Shown in pieces: positions 54,977 to 63,503 of a DNA stretch of 64,000 nucleotides; positions within the stretch are counted from its first letter, which is position 1; every line of letters starts with the position of its first letter. The stretch is from CAYSGL01 sp964520985 (GTDB lineage: Bacteria; Pseudomonadota; Alphaproteobacteria; Micavibrionales; Micavibrionaceae): assembly GCA_964520985.1 (NCBI GenBank), contig CAZFPB010000004.1, forward strand, positions 1 through 64,000. The letters are read 5' to 3'. The translations under genes and the position numbers were made by a program. Below the pieces are notes generated by a model. It saw nothing but the letters and a program-made list of their open reading frames with translations, was not told where the DNA came from and ran no database searches.

Positions 54977-55209
54977 AAACTGTTGCTCAATTAGTTATCT
55001 CTATAATAAAAGCTCGCAAAGGTTTCTACGAAGGAAACCCTTGCATTTCAGTTGATGAGTATGATAATCTTATGGAAGATCTAGAAGAGATGGATCCTAC
55101 GCATCCAGTTCTAGATTTACAAGGTTACGAAGACAAAGATGATTGGTGGATAAATCTATATGAAAAGCAAGTTCTTCAATCTAGCGAAGAAACTAAGCGA
55201 AAAATCTGA
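54973..55209 (+). CDS. Orphan NAD-ligase domain Ia-like protein
   Basis: The 78-residue product has ISVDEYDNLMEDLEEMDPTH followed by PVLD, which matches the Ia (NMN-binding) segment of LigA. The adenylation domain with KxDG is absent, so no ligase activity is expected. It overlaps the next gene by 50 bases. Similar lone domains are known in some phages (from memory), of unknown role. Confidence 0.65.
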   Translation: MKTVAQLVISIIKARKGFYEGNPCISVDEYDNLMEDLEEMDPTHPVLDLQGYEDKDDWWINLYEKQVLQSSEETKRKI

Positions 55210-55516
55210 CTATCATCATAAGATCGGTGCGGTAATTGTTAAAAAAAATCGAATAGTAGGGATTGGATTTAATAAGCCGGCTAAAACTCATCCGGCTTCC
55301 AATCAACCTTTTAAAACTATTCACGCAGAATTGGATGCTATTTTAGACTCGGAAAGAGAAGACCTCGAAGGTTCAACTCTCTATGTATACAGAGAACTTA
55401 AAGACGGTTCATTAGCTAACGCAAAACCTTGTGTTCATTGTCAAGAATTGATAAATAGATATAAAATTAAAAAAGTGTTCTTCACCGAAGATAATAAGTA
55501 TAAGGAATTAAAATGA
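55160..55516 (+). CDS. Cytidine/deoxycytidylate deaminase family protein
   Basis: The 118-residue protein has the zinc motifs HAELDAIL (His, catalytic Glu) and KPCVHCQELI (PCxxC). It is shorter than most dCMP deaminases (about 170 residues) and lacks their allosteric insert, so it could be a free cytidine or tRNA-type deaminase instead. It lies near GMP reductase, fitting nucleotide metabolism. Confidence 0.75.
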   Translation: MKSKFFNLAKKLSEKSDYHHKIGAVIVKKNRIVGIGFNKPAKTHPASNQPFKTIHAELDAILDSEREDLEGSTLYVYRELKDGSLANAKPCVHCQELINRYKIKKVFFTEDNKYKELK

Positions 55517-55731
55517 AAGAAAATCTTACTTTTATCTACCCACGGAATCGCAAAGGGCAAAAATCTGGACATACTATTGCTGTCTTGATTAAAGATGGAA
55601 TGATTTTCTTTGGGGAATCTCTTTGTTCTGAAGAAGATCATTTTAACAAGGTAGTAGGTAGAGAAATGGCTTTAGCTAGAGCTGAAGATAAATACGAAAA
55701 GTATCTAGCTAGGATTAAAAAACGAGGTTGA
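55513..55731 (+). CDS. Small basic protein
   Basis: The 72-residue product (MKENLTFIYPRNRKGQKSGH...) has two strands then a helix (GREMALARAEDKYEKYLARI). It overlaps the deaminase by four bases. Possibly an RNA- or DNA-contact protein; unassigned. Confidence 0.6.
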   Translation: MKENLTFIYPRNRKGQKSGHTIAVLIKDGMIFFGESLCSEEDHFNKVVGREMALARAEDKYEKYLARIKKRG

Positions 55732-55732
55732 T

Positions 55733-55906
55733 ATGTTTGTTGCTATTGTTTTGTACATGGCTGCTTACGTTGGTGGTTTAGGAGCTGCTCCGGCTTTAAT
55801 TAACTCGTTAGCCTTTGTTTCTGTTGTATCTGAGCAAATTACTTATGCTCAAGGAATAGAAAAAGGTAAAAAAATAACAAAAAGAAAAATTAAGGAACCA
55901 AAGTGA
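55733..55906 (+). CDS. Small membrane protein with basic tail
   Basis: The 57-residue product has a hydrophobic helix (VAIVLYMAAYVGGLGAAPAL), a second weakly hydrophobic stretch and a highly basic tail (KGKKITKRKIKEPK). It overlaps the next GTG by four bases. Confidence 0.55.
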   Translation: MFVAIVLYMAAYVGGLGAAPALINSLAFVSVVSEQITYAQGIEKGKKITKRKIKEPK

Positions 55907-56478
55907 ATACCTACGGACCTATGTACTTGTTTATGGATACGGAAACTGGCGGATTAGATTGTAATAAACACAGCCTGCTCTCAGCAGGTTTTATTTTGAC
56001 TGATGAAGTAGGTAATGTAATAGACAAGTTACATATACTGTGTGCACCTGACGACGGAGATGTAGTCGTTAATTCAGGAGCTTTGGAAGTCAATAAAATT
56101 GACGTCAAAGAACACTTGAAAAAAGCATCAAGTTATACAAAAGCAGAATACCAACTATTGTGTTTCTTAAATAAACACAAAGTAGATAAAAATAATACCA
56201 CTAGAGTTGGTCACAATCTTTCTTTTGATTTGGGTTTCTTGTGGAATATTACTAAAGATCTACAAGGATATTTTAATCGCAGAAACGAAGATACAGCAAT
56301 TACTGCTAAGTTTTTAAGAATTCCTTATAAAAATCTATCTAATTTAGCAGAATTATTAGAAGTAGATATTAGTGATCTTACTGCTCACACTGCTTTAGAT
56401 GATGCTGAAATTACTCGCAGAGTTTATTTTAAAATGTTTTCTAAAGTATTTGGAGACGTAAATGGCAAAACTAACTAA
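55903..56478 (+). CDS. DnaQ-like 3'-5' exonuclease
   Basis: The 191-residue protein starts at GTG. The four DEDDh acids are seen in LFMDTETGGLD, GHNLSFDLGFLW and HTALDDAE (His and final Asp). It could proofread for the family A polymerase, which carries its own exonuclease fold, or trim host RNA/DNA. It overlaps ClpP by 17 bases. Confidence 0.8.
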   Translation: MNTYGPMYLFMDTETGGLDCNKHSLLSAGFILTDEVGNVIDKLHILCAPDDGDVVVNSGALEVNKIDVKEHLKKASSYTKAEYQLLCFLNKHKVDKNNTTRVGHNLSFDLGFLWNITKDLQGYFNRRNEDTAITAKFLRIPYKNLSNLAELLEVDISDLTAHTALDDAEITRRVYFKMFSKVFGDVNGKTN

Positions 56479-57082
56479 GGATCACGTCGATAAATGGTAC
56501 GATTACAATATTGATATTGATAATAGGACTATTTGGCTTGGTTCTATTGATCCTAATCTAGGAGATGAGGAAGAATCAGGAGTAGATTCTTCTTTGACTG
56601 AGAGTATCATTAAAGGTCTTCACGTACTAGAAAAGAATGCGCCAAACGGTGACAGACCTATCTTAATCATTATGAATAATCCTGGTGGAGATGTTACTGA
56701 AGGTTTGGCTATTTACGATGCAATTAAGAATTGTCAAAACCATGTAACTATTAAAGTCTACGGTAAGTGTTATTCTATGGCCGGCTATATTCTACAAGCC
56801 GCAGATACTAGAGTAATGACTAAGAATTCTTACATTATGATGCACGAAGGTCATCGACCATCCGGAGGAGATCATCCTCGAAACGTCAAAGCTTGGCAGG
56901 ATCATTACGATCGATTAGACGCTGTTTGTTTTAAGATTTATTTGGATAAAATTGCGGAAAAGAATCCCTCATTTTCTCCTAAGAAATTAGAAGATATGTT
57001 AAAATTTGACACTTTCCTTTCTGCTCAAGAAAGTGTAGACTTAGGACTTGCTGATACTGTTGAAGATCCCGAAAAACTTTAA
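56462..57082 (+). CDS. ClpP-like serine protease
   Basis: The 206-residue protein has the ClpP fold: IMNNPGGDVTEGLAIYDAI, GKCYSMAGYILQAADTR (Ser in YSMA, usually ASMA) and MMHEGHRPSGG (His). The third acid is less clear. Unlike head-maturation proteases it sits among replication genes, so host or phage protein turnover is more likely. Partner ATPase not seen. Confidence 0.8.
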   Translation: MAKLTKDHVDKWYDYNIDIDNRTIWLGSIDPNLGDEEESGVDSSLTESIIKGLHVLEKNAPNGDRPILIIMNNPGGDVTEGLAIYDAIKNCQNHVTIKVYGKCYSMAGYILQAADTRVMTKNSYIMMHEGHRPSGGDHPRNVKAWQDHYDRLDAVCFKIYLDKIAEKNPSFSPKKLEDMLKFDTFLSAQESVDLGLADTVEDPEKL

Positions 57083-57094
57083 ACATGGTTAAAA

Positions 57095-59404
57095 ATGTTA
57101 GAAGCTAAAACACATTTAATTAGGACTGAGGACGAATTAGAGCGTCTTTATAAATATGCTTTAGAAGTTCCGTCTCCTTACGTTTTTATGGACTGTGAGA
57201 CAAACTCCCAATACGAGCGTAAAGCTCTGTTGTGGGGTTTTTCTATTTGTTTTAACGAGAAACGAGCCTTTTATATTCCTTGGCGAGATCAATTAGGCAA
57301 TTTCTGTTGGTCAGAAGAAAAACAAAAAGAAATATCAAACTGGCTCGCAGATCTTTGCACCAAGAAAAAATTAATCAACCACAACATTAGTTACGACGTG
57401 TTGGTATTAGAGTTTAATCTAGGGTTAAACTTAGTTGATCATATTTATTCTGATACTTTGTTGTTAAAGCATACTATTGATGAAGAGCCTCCTTTCGGTT
57501 TGAAAGAATTAGCTGTTATTGAATTTGGACCTGGAGCTGATAAAGCTCAACAGACTCTAAAAGATAATGTAATTGCTAATGGAGGATCTTGGAAAAAAGA
57601 TCAAAAGGATATGTATAAAGCTAATACAGAAGTGTTAGCTGAATATGCAATGTGGGACGTAATCTTAACATGTTTACTGTTTAAACGTTATGATAAACGT
57701 TTGAGAGATCAAGGACTAGACAAACTATTTTATGAAGAGGAAATCATGCCTCTTTATAAAGAATGTACTATTCCTATGAAACGTGCAGGCTTTTACGTAG
57801 ACGTTCCATATTTCGAAAAATTAGCCGGAGAATTAAAAGAATTAATCTCAAACGTTGAGCATGAAATCTTTAAAACTATTGAGGATGATGTTCAGCCTTT
57901 GATTAAAGAAATTTTAGATAAAGAACACCCAGTAAAAAATACTGGTAATTTTCCTAAAGCTTTAGCCGAATATATCGGAGCTCCGCTTCCAGTACACAAT
58001 AAGAAAGATAAAAAGACAGGAGAAACTGTACAAGTTATTACGCTTTCTGCAAAAGCTGTAAAAGCTCAAAAGGAAGCTACTCCATCTTATTCTTATTTTT
58101 ACGATTGGATTTTAGGAACTGAAAAAGATTTAAAAGTTGATCCTATGGCTATAGATATGGCCCAGCGCCAAATGTTCTACAGTGCGGAAAAGAATAGAGA
58201 TAATAAATACATTTTCAATTTAGGCTCTAATGATCATTTAGCTTATTATTTTTTTAAGGTTAAAAAGTATGCAGCTTTATCTAAAACTGCCAAAGGCAAA
58301 GAACAAGTAAACGCTACTTTTATTGATGCTATTAAAGAAAAACATAATGATGAGATTGCTGGCAAACTAATTGAAATGAAAAAGCTAGACAAGTTATTGT
58401 CTACTTACGTCAATGGTATTTTGGAACGTCAACAACACGGCGTTATTTATGCAAGCTTTTTACAATTTGGAACAACTTCTGGTCGTTTCTCTTGTACTAG
58501 TCCTAACTTACAAAATCTCCCTCGCATTAAAGACGAGGAGAGTGGTATGTCAGAGCTTGTATTAAAATACGTTAATGCCATTAAAAGAGGTTTCATTGCA
58601 GGAGATGGGTACAAGCTAGTCAACGCTGACTATTCTCAACTAGAGCCTGTATGCTTTGCTCATATGAGTGGATCCGAAGGATTACGAGACGTATTTCGTC
58701 ACGGTAAAGATCTTTATAGTCAAGTAGCTATTGACGTAAATAAGTTAGGACATTTATATGTTTCTGATAAAAAAGCTCCTAACTTTCTAAAGAAACACAG
58801 ACCAGAACTTCGCCAACTATGGAAAATACCAACACTAGGTATTGTTTATGGAATGGAAGAAGCGAGACTAGTTCAATCTATTTCAGGAATTGATTTCAAA
58901 GAAGCTCGTAAAATTATTGACGGTTACTTAGGTACCTATCCAGATCTTAAAAAGTATATGTATAATTGTAATGCTAGTGCTAAGAAATATGGATTTGTTA
59001 AAACTGAATACGGAAGAATTCGACATTTACCTGAAGCTAAAGAATTATTTGACAAGTACGGTAATGATTTGTTAGACTTTAGGTGGGCTAGAGCTAAAGG
59101 TCTTCAAGACGAACGAAGATTGTTTAAGAATTGCTTAAACAACGCTAAGAACTTCCCTATTCAAGGTCTAGCTGCTCACATCTGTAATAGAAGTATGATT
59201 GCGGTTAACAGAGCTTTTAAAACTGCCGGAATTGACGCTATTGTAATTGCTATGGTTCACGATGAAATTACTTGCAGAGCTAAAGAAGAGCATGCAGAGA
59301 AAGCTAAGGAATTGTTAAAATTTTATATGGAAAATACAGTAAAAATTTCTATTCCTTTAACCGCAGAACCTATTATTGGAGATAATTGGGCAGACGTGAA
59401 ATGA
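57095..59404 (+). CDS. Family A DNA polymerase
   Basis: The 769-residue protein has a 3'-5' exonuclease-like domain (VFMDCETNSQYERKALLWGF, with later acids) and a Pol A palm and fingers: DYSQLEPVCFAHMSG (motif A), TLGIVYGMEEARL (motif B region) and VHDEITC (motif C). It is a complete replicative polymerase. An HNH gene follows with an ATGA overlap. Confidence 0.9.
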   Translation: MLEAKTHLIRTEDELERLYKYALEVPSPYVFMDCETNSQYERKALLWGFSICFNEKRAFYIPWRDQLGNFCWSEEKQKEISNWLADLCTKKKLINHNISYDVLVLEFNLGLNLVDHIYSDTLLLKHTIDEEPPFGLKELAVIEFGPGADKAQQTLKDNVIANGGSWKKDQKDMYKANTEVLAEYAMWDVILTCLLFKRYDKRLRDQGLDKLFYEEEIMPLYKECTIPMKRAGFYVDVPYFEKLAGELKELISNVEHEIFKTIEDDVQPLIKEILDKEHPVKNTGNFPKALAEYIGAPLPVHNKKDKKTGETVQVITLSAKAVKAQKEATPSYSYFYDWILGTEKDLKVDPMAIDMAQRQMFYSAEKNRDNKYIFNLGSNDHLAYYFFKVKKYAALSKTAKGKEQVNATFIDAIKEKHNDEIAGKLIEMKKLDKLLSTYVNGILERQQHGVIYASFLQFGTTSGRFSCTSPNLQNLPRIKDEESGMSELVLKYVNAIKRGFIAGDGYKLVNADYSQLEPVCFAHMSGSEGLRDVFRHGKDLYSQVAIDVNKLGHLYVSDKKAPNFLKKHRPELRQLWKIPTLGIVYGMEEARLVQSISGIDFKEARKIIDGYLGTYPDLKKYMYNCNASAKKYGFVKTEYGRIRHLPEAKELFDKYGNDLLDFRWARAKGLQDERRLFKNCLNNAKNFPIQGLAAHICNRSMIAVNRAFKTAGIDAIVIAMVHDEITCRAKEEHAEKAKELLKFYMENTVKISIPLTAEPIIGDNWADVK

Positions 59405-59826
59405 ATAAGGAATACCATAAAACTTTCTATAGAAAACACAAAGAAAAACGCAAGGCTGAAAGCAGAGCTTATAAATCAACGGATATATACAAAGCTAAAC
59501 GTATTGAACGAGACTCTAAAATTAGACGTAGGTATACAAATTTAAAATCAGACGCCAAAAGAAGAAATTTAGAATTTAATTTAGACTACACTTATTATGA
59601 ATCTTTAATTAAACCGGATCAATGTTACTATTGCGAAGGCCCTTTGGCAAAATTATCTGGAGCTCTAGATAGAATAGATAATAATAAAGGTTACATTTTA
59701 GAAAATGTTGTTCCTTGTTGTAGAGATTGTAATGTAGTTAGAAATAGACTCTTGTCTATTGAGGAAATGTTAGAAATAGTAAAATTGCTTCGCAAGTTAA
59801 GGGAAAAACAACAAATATGGCAATAG
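59401..59826 (+). CDS. HNH endonuclease after the polymerase gene
   Basis: The ATG at 59401 overlaps the polymerase stop. The 141-residue product has a basic N-half (KEYHKTFYRKHKEKRKAESR) and CYYCEGP, LDRIDNNKGY and VVPCCRDCNVVRN, a zinc-supported HNH. Placement right after pol makes it a homing endonuclease candidate. Confidence 0.8.
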   Translation: MNKEYHKTFYRKHKEKRKAESRAYKSTDIYKAKRIERDSKIRRRYTNLKSDAKRRNLEFNLDYTYYESLIKPDQCYYCEGPLAKLSGALDRIDNNKGYILENVVPCCRDCNVVRNRLLSIEEMLEIVKLLRKLREKQQIWQ

Positions 59827-60050
59827 ATAAAAATGTACAGAAACTTTTAATAAATTGGGCCGATGGTTTTTTAGTAGACGCTATAGTAAACTTTTTACAG
59901 GCTGGCGGTACAGAAGAAGAAATTAAATCAATTTTAGGTATTGATGCAACTGAAGTATTCGAAGATTTATTAGTAGCGGCCAAAGAACGAATTTATTTCG
60001 AAGACACAGTTTGCAAAGATTCAGCAGGTAAACTTATTTATGAAAAATAA
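59817..60050 (+). CDS. Small helical protein
   Basis: The 77-residue product (MAIDKNVQKLLINWADGFLV...) has two helices and an acidic-aromatic end (FEDTVCKDSAGKLIYEK). It overlaps the HNH gene by ten bases and the metzincin by 11. Role unknown. Confidence 0.6.
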   Translation: MAIDKNVQKLLINWADGFLVDAIVNFLQAGGTEEEIKSILGIDATEVFEDLLVAAKERIYFEDTVCKDSAGKLIYEK

Positions 60051-60540
60051 AATTAAATTTCTTATTAAGTTTGGTATTCTGATTATTTTTTGCTTACATC
60101 TAGGTCCTATTTTAGGATGGCTTTCTGGATTAACTGGTTGGATGTATTTGGGTAAGTCCTACGTGGCTTATGTGGATACTCCAACTCATCCTAATACAAT
60201 TAAATATTTAGAAGAACTCAATACCAAAGTTACTACTAAAATTGTTCGTCGTGAAGGTTACAGACCAATCATAATCGTAGAAGGTAATTTAAATAAGAGA
60301 AATAAAAAAGTTACTTCTTTAGGTAAGGCTTGGTCTCTTCCAGGGTATTGTTTAATAGTTATGAATGAAGATCTAGATGATGAAATGTATCGCAAAGTTG
60401 TGTGGCATGAATATTTACATTGTTTTAATATTGGACACACTCACGAAAAATATGATATAATGAATCATTATTACGAAGAAGATATGAAAGAAGATTCAGT
60501 AATTAAGTATTTAAAAATTCTTGAGGGTTATTATGAGTGA
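60040..60540 (+). CDS. Membrane-anchored metzincin-like metalloprotease
   Basis: The 166-residue protein has an N-terminal membrane helix (FGILIIFCLHLGPILGWLSG), then a compact protease domain with HEYLHCFNIGH, the HExxHxxGxxH signature (third His present), followed by DIMN as the Met-turn. All zinc ligands are visible. It would act at the membrane or periplasm. Phage metzincins are uncommon. Confidence 0.75.
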   Translation: MKNKIKFLIKFGILIIFCLHLGPILGWLSGLTGWMYLGKSYVAYVDTPTHPNTIKYLEELNTKVTTKIVRREGYRPIIIVEGNLNKRNKKVTSLGKAWSLPGYCLIVMNEDLDDEMYRKVVWHEYLHCFNIGHTHEKYDIMNHYYEEDMKEDSVIKYLKILEGYYE

Positions 60541-61096
60541 GTTTCTTGAATTAGAATATAAATATAGAGCTGACAATATTAGTTTAACTCAGTTTAATGA
60601 CCTACTCGCAAAACAAAAAATTACAAAAAAATTAGATGTTAGTAGTTGGGATACCTATTTTACTAAAGGTCCTGATGAATTTGTACGTTTTAGAAATTCT
60701 AATATTTCTCCAGAACTTACGATAAAACGTAAGATGAAAGATAGAAACAATTGGCAACGAGTAGAAGTAGATCTACCTCTCGATCCCAAAAGACTTACTG
60801 ATGAAAAAGCTGATAACTTTTTAACTCTACTTGAATACAAGAAAAATTTTAAAATTTACAAATCTTGTTTCATTTATTGGTTAGATGATGTAAACTATGT
60901 TTACTATATTGTCTATGATGAGAATCTTAAAGAATGCGGTAGATTTATCGAAGTGGAAATTAACAAAGAATCAATTACTTCTCTAAGCAATTCTGTGGAA
61001 GCTTTAAATAGACACGAAAAAACTTTAAGTTCGCTTGGTATTAGTCCGCAAAATCGTCTTAAGAAATCACTTTTTGAAATGTATGTAAAGGGTTAA
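60533..61096 (+). CDS. CYTH-domain phosphatase-like protein
   Basis: The ATG at 60533 overlaps the previous gene by eight bases. The 187-residue product has ELEYKYRAD near the N-terminus (E-x-E-x-K strand), DTYFTKG, VRFRNS, LTIKRK and FIEVEINKE, alternating acidic and basic strands as in CYTH triphosphate-binding tunnels. It may hydrolyse inorganic tri- or polyphosphate or a nucleotide signal. Confidence 0.7.
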   Translation: MSEFLELEYKYRADNISLTQFNDLLAKQKITKKLDVSSWDTYFTKGPDEFVRFRNSNISPELTIKRKMKDRNNWQRVEVDLPLDPKRLTDEKADNFLTLLEYKKNFKIYKSCFIYWLDDVNYVYYIVYDENLKECGRFIEVEINKESITSLSNSVEALNRHEKTLSSLGISPQNRLKKSLFEMYVKG

Positions 61097-61098
61097 AT

Positions 61099-61572
61099 AT
61101 GACTTATTCTAAAAAAGAACAAAATTTAATTGACTATGTAGAATTATTATTGTTAGATTGTAAACCTTTTAAAAAGTTACAAGTTAACGCTAAAAATGTA
61201 ATCCCTCTTTTAGGTGAGAGGGTTTTCGATCATAATCACGACACTAAAATTTTCAACAGATTGGCAGGAAATCCAAATAATGTTTTGCTTTCCGTAACAT
61301 ACAAAACTAAAACGTATACCATTTACAATCGCAATAAAAAGACTAAAAAATTATTGAAACTACTCCACGCTTTTGATAGACTTGAATTAGACAAGTTCTA
61401 CAAAACTTTACGAGCAGAGTGGAAAACCGATCTTAGAAATTTTAAAAATGATGAAGAATTAGATAAATTATTAGAATTAGAAAATTACAGAGAATTATCA
61501 GAAGAAGAATTAGAATCCGGATCTTATCGAAAATACAAAGATTCCATTGGAGTAAATAATGCAAGCAAGTAA
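61099..61572 (+). CDS. Unknown 157-aa replication-region protein
   Basis: The Lys/Leu-rich product (MTYSKKEQNLIDYVELLLLD...) has a basic centre (TYTIYNRNKKTKKLLKLLHA) and an acidic end (LSEEELESGSYRKY). DNA contact is possible. It overlaps the next gene by 14 bases. Confidence 0.65.
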   Translation: MTYSKKEQNLIDYVELLLLDCKPFKKLQVNAKNVIPLLGERVFDHNHDTKIFNRLAGNPNNVLLSVTYKTKTYTIYNRNKKTKKLLKLLHAFDRLELDKFYKTLRAEWKTDLRNFKNDEELDKLLELENYRELSEEELESGSYRKYKDSIGVNNASK

Positions 61573-61798
61573 AAAATTATCCTGGGCTAAATCAATGGAT
61601 GCTCAAATTGCTCATGAGCAGTATCTTTATGAGTTAGCTAAGAAAGCAGCCGATGGCGCTAATATTACTGTTCCGATGAACAAGAGTAATAAAGCAAAAT
61701 TTACTAATTTGATCGAAGACGCAAAAGTAGAGCGTCTTAAGCGTATGGATCGTGACCGTAAGAAGGCAGCTTCTAAGAAGAATGGAGAAGCTCAATGA
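61559..61798 (+). CDS. Small basic helical protein
   Basis: The 79-residue product (MQASKKLSWAKSMDAQIAHE...) is a charged helix with a Lys-rich tail (DRDRKKAASKKNGEAQ). It precedes the 111-residue basic gene with a four-base overlap. Confidence 0.65.
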   Translation: MQASKKLSWAKSMDAQIAHEQYLYELAKKAADGANITVPMNKSNKAKFTNLIEDAKVERLKRMDRDRKKAASKKNGEAQ

Positions 61799-62130
61799 AA
61801 AATAAAATGTCCAAACTTCATGCGAAATGGTTGAAGGAGAATATCAACCTTCACTTAGAGAAAAACTCTACTAAGAAGATTAAATTTGTTATCGGAGATT
61901 CTATTTATAATCACCGAGCATTAACTGTAAATCAGTTAATTCGATTTTTAACTAGGAAGAATGCTTCTCAGGTGCAGCGTTCTTTTGGAGACAGTTTGAA
62001 ATTTGCTTATCAAAATCTAAAACCTCATCTCTACGACAATAGAAATAGTCCTAGAACTGACGCCTTAGATATTAATGAGTTTATGGATATTTTAGAATAT
62101 TCTAGAGTTTTATATAATTCCGCAGCTTGA
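61795..62130 (+). CDS. Basic protein, possible nucleic-acid binding
   Basis: The 111-residue product has a Lys/Asn-rich start (HAKWLKENINLHLEKNSTKK) and VNQLIRFLTRKNASQVQRSF, a helix-turn-helix-like part. It lies just before the RecA-like gene. Function unknown. Confidence 0.6.
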   Translation: MKNKMSKLHAKWLKENINLHLEKNSTKKIKFVIGDSIYNHRALTVNQLIRFLTRKNASQVQRSFGDSLKFAYQNLKPHLYDNRNSPRTDALDINEFMDILEYSRVLYNSAA

Positions 62131-62138
62131 GGCTAATT

Positions 62139-63098
62139 ATGGCTAAGAAGGAAAGTGAGAAGTTTGATTTAGACTCATTCCTAGATAGTGAAAATGCAGC
62201 CAAAAAAGTAGAATATAACGGACAACGTTTCGTTGTAATGAATGAGGAGTTTCAGAAAGCTATAGGACTTCCTGGAATTCCTCTTAGTGATGTTAGTATG
62301 GGTTTTGGTTTGTCTGATTCAGGCAAAACGGAATTCATGTTGCATGTTGCTAAGGCTGCTATTACTCAACACATTCTCCCTATTTTAATCATTACTGAGA
62401 ATAAGTTTAAAGAAGAACGTTTAGTTAACTTTGGATTATCTTCAAAAAATTGCGTAGTTAAAAGAGATCTTAAAACTTTAGAAGATGTTTATGACTATAT
62501 TTGTCAAATCATTGCCAAAGTTAAAAATGGAACTCTTCGAAGAAATGTAATTTTTCTTTGGGATTCAGTAGCTTCTACTCCAAGTAAAGAAACTTTCGAG
62601 GTTCTTAAAGATGGCACAATTAAAAAGAAATATGGACCGCAGAAAAACGCTGCTGTTATTGGTTATTATAATCCTTTTATTATGGATTTAATTACTACTA
62701 CTAGAGAAAAAGATTGTGATCATCAAGTAGGTTTGTATATGGTCAATCAAGCTTACGTAAAACCTCCAGAATTTACAGGAGCTATGGCTACTATTGTTCC
62801 TAACGGAGGCGAGAAGATTTGGTTCAATCTAGCTCTATCCTTAGTCTTTAAAGAAGGTCAACGTCTTAAAGCTAAAAAAGATGGAATGGATTATGCCTTT
62901 GGTCTAATCTCTAAGATTAAAGTAGAAAAGAATCACATTAATGGTATGTATGGTGAAAATAAGCTAGTCTTCGTTGACGGTGATGTAATCCCCAATACCA
63001 AAGAAGATATCGAACGTTATAAAAAAGAAAATAAAGATAAATGGGCACAATTCGAAACTGTAGACCTAGACGAAGAATCAGAAGATTCTGAATACTAA
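62139..63098 (+). CDS. RecA-like recombinase (UvsX type)
   Basis: The ATG at 62139 follows TTGAGG. The 319-residue protein has Walker A GFGLSDSGKTEF (about residue 60), Walker B NVIFLWDSVAS (about 142), a helical insert and the acidic C-terminal tail (ETVDLDEESEDSEY) typical of UvsX/RecA proteins. It would mediate strand invasion. ERF is also present in this genome, giving two recombination routes. Confidence 0.8.
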   Translation: MAKKESEKFDLDSFLDSENAAKKVEYNGQRFVVMNEEFQKAIGLPGIPLSDVSMGFGLSDSGKTEFMLHVAKAAITQHILPILIITENKFKEERLVNFGLSSKNCVVKRDLKTLEDVYDYICQIIAKVKNGTLRRNVIFLWDSVASTPSKETFEVLKDGTIKKKYGPQKNAAVIGYYNPFIMDLITTTREKDCDHQVGLYMVNQAYVKPPEFTGAMATIVPNGGEKIWFNLALSLVFKEGQRLKAKKDGMDYAFGLISKIKVEKNHINGMYGENKLVFVDGDVIPNTKEDIERYKKENKDKWAQFETVDLDEESEDSEY

Positions 63099-63107
63099 GG
63101 AGATTAA

Positions 63108-63491
63108 ATGACACCTTCAGAATATATTAAGAGTACTGCTGCTACTGATCATAATGATGCCGATGCTTTTGCTATGTCTGTACGTTGTGAAGATTCAGCT
63201 CGTATGTTACATTATGTATTGGGAGTAGGAACTGAAGCTGGAGAGCTTCAAGATGCTGTTAAGCGTCAAATTGCTTACAATAAACCTTTAGATATAGTAA
63301 ATGTTAAAGAAGAGATTGGAGATCTACTTTGGTATGTGGCTAGGATTTGTGATCACTTAGGCATTACTTTGGAAGATTGTATGACTCGTAATATTGAGAA
63401 GCTTAAAGCTCGTTATCCTAATAAATTTACTGAACATGATGCTATTAATCGTAATTTAGCTGCCGAACGTGAAGTTCTAGAACAAAACTAA
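63108..63491 (+). CDS. MazG-like nucleotide pyrophosphohydrolase
   Basis: The 127-residue protein has GTEAGELQDAVKRQ (ExxE), EEIGDLLWYVARICDHLG (ExxD) and LKARYPNKFT, the MazG core. It hydrolyses (d)NTPs or ppGpp-like signals and is common in large phages. It follows the RecA-like gene by nine bases. Confidence 0.85.
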   Translation: MTPSEYIKSTAATDHNDADAFAMSVRCEDSARMLHYVLGVGTEAGELQDAVKRQIAYNKPLDIVNVKEEIGDLLWYVARICDHLGITLEDCMTRNIEKLKARYPNKFTEHDAINRNLAAEREVLEQN

Positions 63492-63503
63492 ACGACGAGT
63501 ATT

